Positions 6,299 to 15,405 of a stretch of 51,967 bases of DNA are shown piece by piece. The stretch is taken from NCBI GenBank assembly GCA_902788975.1, contig CADAMI010000002.1, positions 1 through 51,967 on the forward strand, read 5' to 3'. Below the pieces are notes generated by a model. The model made no database searches and was not told where the DNA came from. It was given only the letters and a program-made list of their open reading frames with translations. Source of the DNA: an uncultured Erysipelotrichaceae bacterium. Its GTDB lineage: Bacteria; Bacillota_I; Bacilli_A; RF39; UBA660. The stretch's first letter is position 1. Each line of letters opens with the position of its first letter. Both the position numbers and the translations under genes were made by a program.

Positions 6299-8698
6299 AT
6301 GTATAATTTTACAAAAATTGAAAAAAAATGGCAGAAGTATTGGGAAGAAAATAAGACATTTAAAGCTATTAATGGAGGAGAAAAAGAACCTTATTATATA
6401 TTGGTTGAGTTTCCATATCCATCAGGGGCTGGATTACATGTAGGGCACGTACGTAGTTATACAGCGCAAGATGCTTTGGCTAGAGTTAAAAGAATGCAGG
6501 GATATAATGTGTTATTTCCAATGGGATGGGATGCTTTTGGGGCACCTGCAGAGCAGTATGCAATAAAGAATCATATACATCCAAAGGAAGCGGTTATGGA
6601 AAATATTAAAACATTTAAGGGACAAATGTTATCTTTAGGATTTTCATTTGACTGGGATCGTGAGTTTTCAACGACAGATCCAGAGTATTATAAATGGACG
6701 CAATGGCAATTCTTACAATTTTATAAACATGGACTAGCTTATAAAGCTAAGAAGGATGTCAATTGGTGTCCTAACTGCAAGATAGTTTTATCAAATGAAG
6801 ATGCGGCTGGTGGAGTATGTGAAAGATGTGGTAGTAAAGTAGTTCAAAAAGAGAAAAGTCAATGGATGCTTAAAATGAGTGATTATGCTGAAGATTTGAT
6901 TAAAGGACTTGAAGATACAAACTTTGCTGATAGAGTTAAATTAGGCCAAATTAATTGGATAGGGAAATCTAATGGAGCAGAAGTTGATTTTACAATAGCG
7001 GAAACGGGTGATAAATTAACAGTTTACACGACAAGATGCGATACGTTATTTGGAGTTACCTTTATGGTTTTAGCGCCTGAACATCCAATGCTTGAAAAAT
7101 TAAATAATGTTATTACTAATATGGATGAAGTAAAGAAATATCAAGAATTTGCTAAAACTAAGAGTGCTTTTGAAAGAACAGAGGTTAATAAGGATAAAAC
7201 TGGTGTTAAACTTGAAGGCATTACTGTTAAAAATCCACTTAATGGTAGAGATGTAGCGGTATTTATATCTGATTATGTTATGATGGGATATGGAACAGGT
7301 GCTATTATGGCTGTTCCAGCTCATGACCAAAGGGATTATGAATTTGCAAAAAAATTTGGATTAGAAATTATTCCAGTAATTAAAGGCGGGGATATATCTA
7401 AAGAAGCCTATACTGGGGATGGCGAGATGATTAACTCTGATTTCTTGAATGGCTTTACTAATAAAAAAGATTCAATAAAAAGAATGCTCGAGTACTTAGA
7501 AGAGCATAAATTAGGTAGAGCTAAGGTTAATTATAAACTTCAGGATTGGATATTCTCAAGACAAAGATTTTGGGGAGAACCAATTCCAATGATATATTGT
7601 GATAAATGTGGATGGCAACCAGTACCTGACGAAGATTTACCATTACTTTTACCTGATGTTGCAGAGTATGAGCCAACTGATGATGGGGAAAGTCCACTTG
7701 CAAAAATTGATTCATTTGTTAATACAACTTGTCCAAAGTGTGGAGGAAAAGCTAAAAGGGAAACAGATACAATGCCTAACTGGGCAGGATCTAGTTGGTA
7801 TTTCTTAAGATATATGGACCCACATAATGAGCATGAATTCGCATCAATGGATGCGATGAAATATTGGAAAAAAGTTGATTGGTATAATGGTGGAATGGAA
7901 CATACAGCAAGACATTTATTGTATGCAAGATTCTGGGTACAATTCTTATACAACGTTGGTTTAGTACCATCAAAAGAAATGATTTGGACAAGAGTTAGTC
8001 ATGGAATGGTACTTGGCTCTGATAATCAAAAAATGAGTAAATCTAAAGGAAATGTAATTAATCCAGATGAAATAGTTAGTGATTATGGGGCAGATGTTTT
8101 GAGAATATATGAAATGTTTATGGGAGATTATACACAAGATGCGCCATGGAATACTAATTCTTTAAGAGGATGTAAAAGATTTATCGATAGGATATATCGT
8201 TTAAAAGAAAAATTAAATAATAAAGATGGATATACAAAAGAACTTGAAGCAATTCAGAATAAAACTATTAAAGGTATTAGCTATGATTTAGAACATATGG
8301 GATATAACACATATATATCTAAATTAATGATTTTAACGAATGCTTATGAAGAAAAGGAAAGTATTACTAAAGAAGATTACAGATTATTATTAATCTTATT
8401 AAATCCAGTAGCTCCACATTTAACGGAAGAATTAAATCAAGAAATGGGTTATGACTTAATATCAAATGCGACATGGCCTAAATGTGATGAGACTAAAATT
8501 GTTGAAGAAGAAAAAGAAATTGCCGTGCAAGTAAATGGTAAAGTTAGAGCAACAATTAATATTTCAGTTAATGAAGATGAAGAATTAATAAAAGACAAGG
8601 CTCTTTCATGTGAAAATGTTAAGAAACATTTAGAGGGACTACAAATTTTAAAAATAATGGTAATAAAAAATAAAATAGTAACGATAGTTGCTAAATAA
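6299..8698 (+). CDS. leuS: Leucyl-tRNA synthetase
   Basis: This 799-aa class I aminoacyl-tRNA synthetase attaches leucine to tRNA-Leu in the cytoplasm. The HIGH motif is HVGH (47-50) and the KMSKS loop is intact (about 577-581). Between them lie a CPNC/CERC zinc knuckle and the CP1 editing domain with the GTGAIMAVPAHDQRD segment. The CP1 region also ends in the usual W-A-G-S-S-W-Y. The length is normal for bacterial LeuRS. GAGGAGG lies just before ATG 6299. Expression is controlled by the T-box leader, so it should rise on leucine starvation. A terminator follows at 8708. Confidence 0.98.
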   Translation: MYNFTKIEKKWQKYWEENKTFKAINGGEKEPYYILVEFPYPSGAGLHVGHVRSYTAQDALARVKRMQGYNVLFPMGWDAFGAPAEQYAIKNHIHPKEAVMENIKTFKGQMLSLGFSFDWDREFSTTDPEYYKWTQWQFLQFYKHGLAYKAKKDVNWCPNCKIVLSNEDAAGGVCERCGSKVVQKEKSQWMLKMSDYAEDLIKGLEDTNFADRVKLGQINWIGKSNGAEVDFTIAETGDKLTVYTTRCDTLFGVTFMVLAPEHPMLEKLNNVITNMDEVKKYQEFAKTKSAFERTEVNKDKTGVKLEGITVKNPLNGRDVAVFISDYVMMGYGTGAIMAVPAHDQRDYEFAKKFGLEIIPVIKGGDISKEAYTGDGEMINSDFLNGFTNKKDSIKRMLEYLEEHKLGRAKVNYKLQDWIFSRQRFWGEPIPMIYCDKCGWQPVPDEDLPLLLPDVAEYEPTDDGESPLAKIDSFVNTTCPKCGGKAKRETDTMPNWAGSSWYFLRYMDPHNEHEFASMDAMKYWKKVDWYNGGMEHTARHLLYARFWVQFLYNVGLVPSKEMIWTRVSHGMVLGSDNQKMSKSKGNVINPDEIVSDYGADVLRIYEMFMGDYTQDAPWNTNSLRGCKRFIDRIYRLKEKLNNKDGYTKELEAIQNKTIKGISYDLEHMGYNTYISKLMILTNAYEEKESITKEDYRLLLILLNPVAPHLTEELNQEMGYDLISNATWPKCDETKIVEEEKEIAVQVNGKVRATINISVNEDEELIKDKALSCENVKKHLEGLQILKIMVIKNKIVTIVAK

Positions 8699-8707
8699 TT
8701 ATTTTAT

Positions 8708-8738
8708 GAAATCTGTTTTATAATAGATTTCTTTTTTT
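8708..8738 (+). terminator. Rho-independent terminator after leuS
   Basis: GAAATCT (8708-8714) pairs with AGATTTC (8725-8731), followed by seven Ts. Confidence 0.85.
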
Positions 8739-8840
8739 ATTAAATATTTTTAATTCTATTGTTTTTTCTAACTATTTATGATATCATTTATTATGATATA
8801 AGATAATGTATTAGTATAATCTCGAAAGGGGTATTTGAAT

Positions 8841-11800
8841 ATGAAAAATAAAATTAAGATGTATATAATAGCAATATTTTTTGCAGTTTTGTTGATAGCT
8901 GGAGGAACGTTTGCTTTTTGGTCATTTACTAGTAATAATAAAAGCATTGTTTTTAATACAGCTTCAAATCTTAGAAAATATATAAATTATGATTCTGGTG
9001 AAAGCCATTTTTCTGGAACTCTTGTTGTCGGTGAAAACTATTCATATGGAATTCATTCAACAATTTCTGTATCCAAAAGTGAAGCAGCAAGTAATGTTAC
9101 TTTAATGGGCACTATTTATATGGATATTAATGAAATTGGCGAAAATATGCGTAATAGTAGTGCTTTAAAGTGGGCTTTGACAAGTGGAGATAGTACTAAT
9201 GTTGGAGCTTTGTTAGCGGAAGGTAATTTTATTGGCGCTCCGGTTGGCGATAGTTTAATACTACTTCCTTCATTTGAAGTTACAACTACAGTACAACAGT
9301 TTACAGTATGGATTTGGTTAGATCAGTCAGAACATCCAAGTGAAGCTTTATCAGGCGAAACACTTGATACGAATGTCTGGGTTGAAATTAATCAAGTTGA
9401 AGGTACTACAGAAGACTTTATTGTTACACAAATAAATGCTAATTATCAAATTATAACAGCAACTGCTGTTAATAATAGACATAATATTGATGGCTACAAA
9501 GTAACTACTAGTGCAGAAGAACCAAGTAGTTGGGAGCCAGTTGCCAGTCCATCAAGAATTTATAATATGCCTGAATATTCAGATACTCAAGTGGGACAAA
9601 CTTATTATGTTTGGTTTAAAGATACAGAAGGACATAAGGTTTATGAACCTATAGAAATAACTCAAAGTGATACAACAAGGCCATCATGTACATGGGGAAC
9701 ATTTAATTCAAATAGTATTGGTAATGGTGATACGGCAACAATATCATTAACATGTACTGATAGTGGCTCTGGAATAGTTAATAGTAATATAACAACAAGC
9801 AATATTACAACAACAAATGAAAAAATACAAGTTACTAATATTTCTAAAGAGGCTACAACTGGAGGATATATATATACAATAACTGTTACTGGTATTAGCG
9901 ATGTTGATGGTGTAGACAACTTAATATTAGCGGCTGATTCTGTAAAAGATGGCACTAAAAATGGCAATTTGTCAGAGACATCAGGAAATATAACAATTTC
10001 TAATGCTAGCGTAATTACAATAAATGCGGGTAATGGTATTTCTTCAATCACTGGAAATGGTTTAACGTATGATAGTAATACTGGAAAGGCAACTGGTACA
10101 TTTAATAATGGCAATACAATTGATTTGAGTTCACTAACAATTACTTATAAAAATGGATATAGTGGTACAAGTTATACTAAAGCAAGCGGGGAAGGTACTT
10201 TATCTGGCTCAACGTTTATCGTAGGAAGCGGAGCTGGAATTGTAACTATCGATGCAACCACGCTTGCTACACCACTATGTACACTTGGACTGGCTTCTTC
10301 TGTACATATTTATAATCAAAGCGATACAATTGTTCAAGCCAATAAAAATAATGCCTATGATAGTGGTGTTACTAAAACGTATGAATTTGGATATACTTCT
10401 AGTAGTACGGGGATATTGGGTAACTTTGAATCACCAAATGTAAATTCTAGCTTTTATTATGCGTATGGCGTTTCTAAGACACTGTATAGAGGAACAAGAT
10501 ACTACGGAGTAAGAGTAACCGTAACTGGTGATGGTGGACTTACTGCCACTTGTACAACACCTAGTGGATCATATGAAGAAGTTACATTCGTTAATGCAAG
10601 AATAGATTTTGATGCAGCAACGAATGAAGGAACTTTATTGGGAACAAGCCCTTTATATGTAAGTTATGATGCATCTAGTATATATACTGGAAGAACAAAT
10701 GCAACGGCTGGTACAATCCCAATAGCATCAAAAACGGGATATACATTTAATGGATGGTATACTGATGCTAGTGGTGGTACTAAAGTAATTAATGCTGATG
10801 GTACACTAGTTGCTTCTGTATCCGATTGGATAAATGAAAATGGTAATTGGATTCTTATTAATGATAGTGATGCAGTGAATACTAATAGATTATATGCGCA
10901 ATTTACTCCTCAATCATATACAGCGACTTTCTATTATCAAAGCGATACAACAAGCGGAAGTACAAAAGTTTCAAGTACGACTGTTTCATGTACAGTATCT
11001 AATACAGCAGGTAATTGTGATGTGACTATTCCAAGTACAGTAAAATCTAGTGTAGGTACTTATAATAATGCTTATGCTGGATTAAGTGAAAGTACTGGTA
11101 ATATGACAGAGGCTGTTGCATCATCTGATACGACAATTACTTTAAGTGCTAGCAAGACATACTATTGCATATATAGAACAGTAGTAACAGTTTACGAGCC
11201 AACAAGTACAACGGTTGCTGAAGCAAGGACTTATTATCGTAATCAATGGTTTACAAGTACTTCAGCATTAGCTACAACTGTTCTTTCTGATTCTCAAACA
11301 GGCACTAGTAATTGGGAATTCGTTTCAAATGTAAGTACGTATCCAGTTTTGGGAGGATATAATACTACTAAGGCTAATTCAACCACTATTAATTATTCAA
11401 CAGTTGCTTATTTAGCTGCTTCAAATAAGACTGTAGCATATCAGATATTAAGGGGTAATATAATAACTGCAACATATTATTATAATAGTAGTACTGCCGG
11501 CGATGGAACTATTATAATATCAACTGCAACTGCAGAATCGAGAAAACGTTTATATTGTACATCAAAAACTACGGCCGATACTTTTAATTCAACCTTTACA
11601 ATACCTGCTGTTGTTACAAGTAGTAAGGGTCCATATGGACAGGATTATCTTGGCACAGCAAGTGCGGTAAATAAAATTTCTCATTATAATAATACGGCCT
11701 CAACAACATATTATACTTATTATCAAAGCGAAGTAGCTAATAATTATTATAATGGTAGTGAGTATGCTGATAGAACTTTATATAGAACTTCAGTATTTAC

Positions 11801-13934
11801 TTCAAAAACGGCAATGAAGACAGTATTATCGACTTCTGCTACTGGATTAACTAATTATACTGGAGAAGCAGGACCTGGTAGTAGTGAATGGGCAGGATTA
11901 TCAACTGCACAGGATACGACAGCTGAATATGCTACGGTGGCTGCGGCAGCGACTTCAACTTCTGCTTCTTTATATACAATATATCAATTTAATGTCTCTT
12001 ATTTGACTGGATCTAATGTAAGTTCAGTTGGGGCAGCTAGTGGTAATTGTAAGGTAACGGCAAGCGATACTAGTTGTGCAGTAACATTACCAAGTATAAC
12101 TCCAAGTACTGGATATGCATCAGCTGGTTGGAATACGACAAATGGTGCAACAACTGGTACAGCAGCTGGTGGTAGTTATTCATTAGAAGCTAATAGTATA
12201 ACTTTATATGCAAATGCTATAAGTAATACATATACAATTACATTAGATAATCAGAGTGCTACAACAGCTGGGACTGGTACAATATATGAGAAATATGCTA
12301 GTGGTGTATGTTTGGATAGTAGTTGTACAACAGTTATGACTACAAGTACTAATCCAATAACAGTGCCAGAAAAAACGGGTTATACATTTGATGGATATTA
12401 TGATGGTACGACACAAATGATTGATGCTGATGGTCATATTACATCTTCATTTACTAGTAGCTCATTTAGTGCTAACAGTACATTGATTGCTCATTGGATA
12501 GATGATATTTCACCTACTGGTACTTTAGTTGCTACATTAAATGGTAGTGTAATTGAGGCTTCATTAACTGCTAGTGACTCTGGATCTGGATTGAAAACGA
12601 CAAATACTTACGGATGGTTTGTTTCGACCTCTTCAACTTGCGATCCATCAGTTGATGGAAATTTTAATGAGACAAGCAATAGTACATATAGTTTTTCTAT
12701 AACTTCAAATGGGTTATATTATGTGTGTGCTAGAGTTGTTGATAATGCCGGTAATAAAGCTTATTTTTCAACATCTGTTGAAAAGGCTGGCATTAGTACT
12801 TCTGATGTTTCATATTCTGGTACTTGGAGTGATGTCATTGAGGAGGATAGTGAAAATTGGTATGCTAAAATAACAGGCTCTGGAACTTTAACGTTGTTAT
12901 CTGCAGGAGATATTGAAGTCTTCTTAGTTGGTGGTGGTGCTAGCGGTGGTGCTGGTCAACAAAGTGATTATGCTGGCGGTGGTGGTGGTGGCTCTGGAGG
13001 AGCTATTGCTACTGGAACTATCTCTGTAACAGCTACAACATATAATCTGGTTATTGGCGATGGCGGAACTTATTATAACAATGGAAATGACACCACTGGT
13101 TTTGGTTTGACTGCTGCAGGTGGTGGCAAGGGTGGTCATTCTTCTCCTTCATATAGTGATGTTAATAGTGGTGGAACTGGTGGTACGATTACTAATGGTG
13201 CAAGTGGTGGAAAAGGTTCATCTATTAATAAGTATTCAAAATATTATTCTTCCGTTGCAGGTAATGATGGTACGATAGCATTTTCTGATATTAAATATGG
13301 ACAATATGGCGGCGGAGGCGGCGGTGGTTCTTCCATAACCAGTGGTTATATTACAGGATTTTATGGAACACGTGATTCTGGTGCTAATGCTCCTGGTGGT
13401 GCTGGTGGCGGTGGTACCGGTGGCGATAAACAAGGTGCAGGTGTTGCTGGAACTGCTAATACAGGCGGCGGCGGTGGCGGCGGAGGATCTGGCCAGGCCG
13501 GCGGTGCTGGTGGCTCTGGAATTATTATTATTCGTAATGCAAGAGATGGTTCTTCTGGCAGCAGTTCTTCAAGTAGCACTTCTTCTTCTTCAAGTAGTGG
13601 ATCATCTAATAGTGGAACTACATTATATAGCAAGACGACAACGACATGTAATAGAAGTACTTATACGGCTACATCGGCTGGTTCTTATACTACTTTAGGT
13701 CAATGTCAAAGTGCCTGCACAAACGTAACTGGTGGTACTTGTGTAAGTGTTGGATCGGGTTATTCATGTTATGGATGCCAAAATGGTGGATATTTGAGTG
13801 GCACACAGTGTGTAGTCCACAGTACTTACTCATTGACAGAACAAACTAGCAGCTGTGATGCACAATACGAATTTTATTCATGTACCTCTGGTTATGCTGG
13901 TAAGACAAACATTGAATGTACACCTCTTAATTAA
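8841..13934 (+). CDS. Giant secreted repeat protein with SipW-type N-terminus and Gly-rich C-terminal region
   Basis: This protein of about 1697 aa starts at ATG 8841, preceded by AAAGGGG (8825-8831); an upstream in-frame TTG at 8835 is less likely. It begins with a signal or anchor segment ending G-G-T-F-A-F-W, as in SipW-dependent TasA-like proteins. An N-terminal domain (about 40-195) is shared with the protein at 44611. Ig-like segments follow (about 275-385 and 1225-1310). Two InlB-type repeats have GYTFNGWYTDASGG near 633 and GYTFDGYYDG near 1180. A glycine-rich domain spans about 1355-1565, followed by a serine tract and a cysteine-rich tail of about 100 residues. It is probably a surface adhesin or matrix protein. 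No sortase signal is present. Confidence 0.8.
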   Translation: MKNKIKMYIIAIFFAVLLIAGGTFAFWSFTSNNKSIVFNTASNLRKYINYDSGESHFSGTLVVGENYSYGIHSTISVSKSEAASNVTLMGTIYMDINEIGENMRNSSALKWALTSGDSTNVGALLAEGNFIGAPVGDSLILLPSFEVTTTVQQFTVWIWLDQSEHPSEALSGETLDTNVWVEINQVEGTTEDFIVTQINANYQIITATAVNNRHNIDGYKVTTSAEEPSSWEPVASPSRIYNMPEYSDTQVGQTYYVWFKDTEGHKVYEPIEITQSDTTRPSCTWGTFNSNSIGNGDTATISLTCTDSGSGIVNSNITTSNITTTNEKIQVTNISKEATTGGYIYTITVTGISDVDGVDNLILAADSVKDGTKNGNLSETSGNITISNASVITINAGNGISSITGNGLTYDSNTGKATGTFNNGNTIDLSSLTITYKNGYSGTSYTKASGEGTLSGSTFIVGSGAGIVTIDATTLATPLCTLGLASSVHIYNQSDTIVQANKNNAYDSGVTKTYEFGYTSSSTGILGNFESPNVNSSFYYAYGVSKTLYRGTRYYGVRVTVTGDGGLTATCTTPSGSYEEVTFVNARIDFDAATNEGTLLGTSPLYVSYDASSIYTGRTNATAGTIPIASKTGYTFNGWYTDASGGTKVINADGTLVASVSDWINENGNWILINDSDAVNTNRLYAQFTPQSYTATFYYQSDTTSGSTKVSSTTVSCTVSNTAGNCDVTIPSTVKSSVGTYNNAYAGLSESTGNMTEAVASSDTTITLSASKTYYCIYRTVVTVYEPTSTTVAEARTYYRNQWFTSTSALATTVLSDSQTGTSNWEFVSNVSTYPVLGGYNTTKANSTTINYSTVAYLAASNKTVAYQILRGNIITATYYYNSSTAGDGTIIISTATAESRKRLYCTSKTTADTFNSTFTIPAVVTSSKGPYGQDYLGTASAVNKISHYNNTASTTYYTYYQSEVANNYYNGSEYADRTLYRTSVFTSKTAMKTVLSTSATGLTNYTGEAGPGSSEWAGLSTAQDTTAEYATVAAAATSTSASLYTIYQFNVSYLTGSNVSSVGAASGNCKVTASDTSCAVTLPSITPSTGYASAGWNTTNGATTGTAAGGSYSLEANSITLYANAISNTYTITLDNQSATTAGTGTIYEKYASGVCLDSSCTTVMTTSTNPITVPEKTGYTFDGYYDGTTQMIDADGHITSSFTSSSFSANSTLIAHWIDDISPTGTLVATLNGSVIEASLTASDSGSGLKTTNTYGWFVSTSSTCDPSVDGNFNETSNSTYSFSITSNGLYYVCARVVDNAGNKAYFSTSVEKAGISTSDVSYSGTWSDVIEEDSENWYAKITGSGTLTLLSAGDIEVFLVGGGASGGAGQQSDYAGGGGGGSGGAIATGTISVTATTYNLVIGDGGTYYNNGNDTTGFGLTAAGGGKGGHSSPSYSDVNSGGTGGTITNGASGGKGSSINKYSKYYSSVAGNDGTIAFSDIKYGQYGGGGGGGSSITSGYITGFYGTRDSGANAPGGAGGGGTGGDKQGAGVAGTANTGGGGGGGGSGQAGGAGGSGIIIIRNARDGSSGSSSSSSTSSSSSSGSSNSGTTLYSKTTTTCNRSTYTATSAGSYTTLGQCQSACTNVTGGTCVSVGSGYSCYGCQNGGYLSGTQCVVHSTYSLTEQTSSCDAQYEFYSCTSGYAGKTNIECTPLN

Positions 13935-13945
13935 TAATTAAAAAG

Positions 13946-13977
13946 ACTTTGAGTAAAAAAATACTCAAGTTTTTTTA
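13946..13977 (+). terminator. Terminator after the giant surface protein gene
   Basis: ACTTTGAGTA-N6-TACTCAAGT hairpin followed by a run of Ts (13970-13976). Confidence 0.85.
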
Positions 13978-14030
13978 ATTATACTTTAAAAAAAAAGATA
14001 ATTATTATATAATATATGTAAGGTGATTGT

Positions 14031-14411
14031 ATGAATGATAAAGGTTTTACTTTAATTGAATTATTGGTTACAATTTCTTTATTGGCTATAATATCGTTAA
14101 TATCTTTTGTATCGATTAATAAAGTTATTCAACAAAGCAGAATTAATGATTGTGAGACATTGGTTAATAGTATTAAAATGGCTACAAGCGAATATATTAG
14201 TGATAATAGGTATAGAAATTTAGATATTAATAATTTTACAGCTAAAAAATTAATAGATGGAAAGTATTTATCTAGTCCAATAATTAATCCATTTACAAAA
14301 GAAGAAATTAATTCAGAATCTATTTTGATAAGTATTGAACTTAATAGTGATTATACGTTAAAAACTGCTACAATTAGTGAACCAGCCGTTTTAACAAATT
14401 GTGAAGGGTAA
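14031..14411 (+). CDS. Type IV pilin-like (pseudopilin) protein
   Basis: This 126-aa protein carries a prepilin cleavage site and N-terminal helix: MNDKGFTLIELLVTISLLAI, with cleavage after G5, F at +1 and E at +5 of the mature form. The rest is a short globular domain with two cysteines (C43 region and C124) that could form a disulfide. Type IV pilins need a prepilin peptidase, an assembly ATPase and an inner-membrane platform; none is in this window. AGGTGAT precedes the ATG. It stands alone between two terminated units and may serve with a ComG-type or Tad-type system elsewhere in the genome. Confidence 0.8.
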   Translation: MNDKGFTLIELLVTISLLAIISLISFVSINKVIQQSRINDCETLVNSIKMATSEYISDNRYRNLDINNFTAKKLIDGKYLSSPIINPFTKEEINSESILISIELNSDYTLKTATISEPAVLTNCEG

Positions 14412-14440
14412 TAAAATATAATATGATATATAATAAATTC

Positions 14441-14469
14441 TTGTGAATAAATTTATATTATGATAAAAT
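14441..14469 (+). promoter_or_regulatory. Promoter of the ireB-ruvX-yrzB-mltG operon
   Basis: TTGTGA (14441-14446), 17 nt, TAAAAT (14464-14469). Transcription would start near 14476, leaving an 18-nt leader with AGGTGA before ATG 14494. Confidence 0.5.
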
Positions 14470-14493
14470 ATTATTATGGAGATAGGTGAATAT

Positions 14494-14700
14494 ATGGATA
14501 AAGATGAAATTAAACAAATTATTAAAGAAATAAGTAATAGTATGTCTAAAAAAGGATATGATCCAGTTAATCAAATAGTAGGGTACCTTATTAGTAATGA
14601 TTTAGGGTATATTCCTGATTTTGATGATAATCGTAATAAGATTGCAACATTAGATAGAACACTTATGTTAGAAAGTATGCTTCAGGATTATTTAAAATGA
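14494..14700 (+). CDS. ireB: IreB family regulatory protein (UPF0297)
   Basis: This 68-aa protein matches the IreB/YrzL family, with S-K-K-G-Y-D-P-V-N-Q-I-V-G-Y-L-I-S-N-D and the Y-I-P-D signature. In enterococci IreB is a small phosphoprotein target of the IreK Ser/Thr kinase and affects cephalosporin tolerance. It is also the usual first gene of the ruvX cluster in Firmicutes. ATG 14494 is chosen because AGGTGA lies at 14484-14489. The ATG at 14476 sits at the predicted transcription start and would add six residues. The stop overlaps ruvX by 4 nt (ATGA). Confidence 0.92.
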   Translation: MDKDEIKQIIKEISNSMSKKGYDPVNQIVGYLISNDLGYIPDFDDNRNKIATLDRTLMLESMLQDYLK

Positions 14701-15113
14701 GATGTTTGGGTTTAGATTTAGGAAGTAAAACTTTAGGAATATCAATTAGTGATAGAACTAATACTATTGCTTCAGTATATACGACATTATATTTTAAAAA
14801 TGAGGATTATCATAGTTTAATTTTATCACTTAAGGAAATAATAGAAAAAGAAGAAATAGATACTTTAGTTTTAGGCTTACCTAAGAATATGAATAATACT
14901 TTAGGAGAAAGGGCTATAATAACTTTAGAATTTAAAGATATGTTAGAAAAAGAATTTAGTATTCCAGTAATTATGGAAGATGAGAGACTTACATCAGTTA
15001 TATCAAATAATGTTTTGATTGAGGCTGATATTTCGAGAAAGAAAAGGAAGAAAAAAGTGGATGGAATGGCTGCAGTAATTATTCTTCAGGGATATTTAGA
15101 TAGGAATAGGTAG
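14697..15113 (+). CDS. ruvX: Holliday junction resolvase-like YqgF/RuvX
   Basis: This 138-aa RNase H-fold protein has the N-terminal G-L-D-L-G-S-K-T-L-G-I strand with the first catalytic Asp. It also has V-L-G-L-P-K-N-M-N followed by the conserved M-E-D-E-R-L-T-S motif, and a D near 122 in V-D-G-M-A-A. The family is annotated as a putative Holliday junction resolvase and is also implicated in 16S rRNA 5'-end maturation in E. coli. It overlaps ireB by 4 nt and is followed 7 nt later by the DUF1292 gene, the conserved order in Bacillus (yrzL-yrrK-yrzB). Length is normal. Confidence 0.95.
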   Translation: MRCLGLDLGSKTLGISISDRTNTIASVYTTLYFKNEDYHSLILSLKEIIEKEEIDTLVLGLPKNMNNTLGERAIITLEFKDMLEKEFSIPVIMEDERLTSVISNNVLIEADISRKKRKKKVDGMAAVIILQGYLDRNR

Positions 15114-15120
15114 GGATAAT

Positions 15121-15399
15121 ATGAAAGATAAACAGAAATTTATAGTAGTAGATGAAAAAGGAAAAGAAATAGAGTGTGAACCATTATTTACTTTTGAGTC
15201 GGAAGAAACTAATAAGCAATATGTAGTATATACAGATAATACTAAAGATAAGAATGGTAATATAAGAGTTTTTGCATCAATATATGAAGTAACTGATAAG
15301 GGAAATAAATTATTGCCTATAAAGAGTGATAAAGAATGGAAAGTAATTGAAATGATCCTTGAATCAATTAAAGAAGAAACAAAAAAAGCTGAGGAGTAG
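15121..15399 (+). CDS. DUF1292 (UPF0473, YrzB-like) protein
   Basis: This 92-aa acidic protein has the family pattern: F-I-V-V-D-E-K-G-K-E-I at the start, a central F-T-F-E-S...Y-V-V-Y-T-D stretch, and A-S-I-Y-E-V followed by an acidic helix (D-K-E-W-K-V-I-E). DUF1292 proteins are small, soluble and widespread in Firmicutes, and they sit next to ruvX and ireB. No function is established. Here the gene lies between ruvX and mltG with very short gaps, supporting one operon. TAGGGATA before ATG 15121 is a weak ribosome binding site. Confidence 0.9.
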   Translation: MKDKQKFIVVDEKGKEIECEPLFTFESEETNKQYVVYTDNTKDKNGNIRVFASIYEVTDKGNKLLPIKSDKEWKVIEMILESIKEETKKAEE

Positions 15400-15405
15400 T
15401 TGGTA

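Noticed and set aside
7527-7991. Minus-strand and alternate-frame ORFs inside leuS
   Set aside because: They oppose conserved LeuRS sequence and have no translation signals.
9662-10114. Minus-strand open frame of 150 codons inside the giant protein gene
   Set aside because: It lies fully antisense to a strong coding frame and has no start signal or recognisable domain.
13236-13633. Long minus-strand open frames opposite the Gly/Ser-rich part of the giant protein (one proline-rich)
   Set aside because: They are shadows produced by GGT/GGC and TCT repeat codons on the plus strand; no ribosome binding sites or family features.
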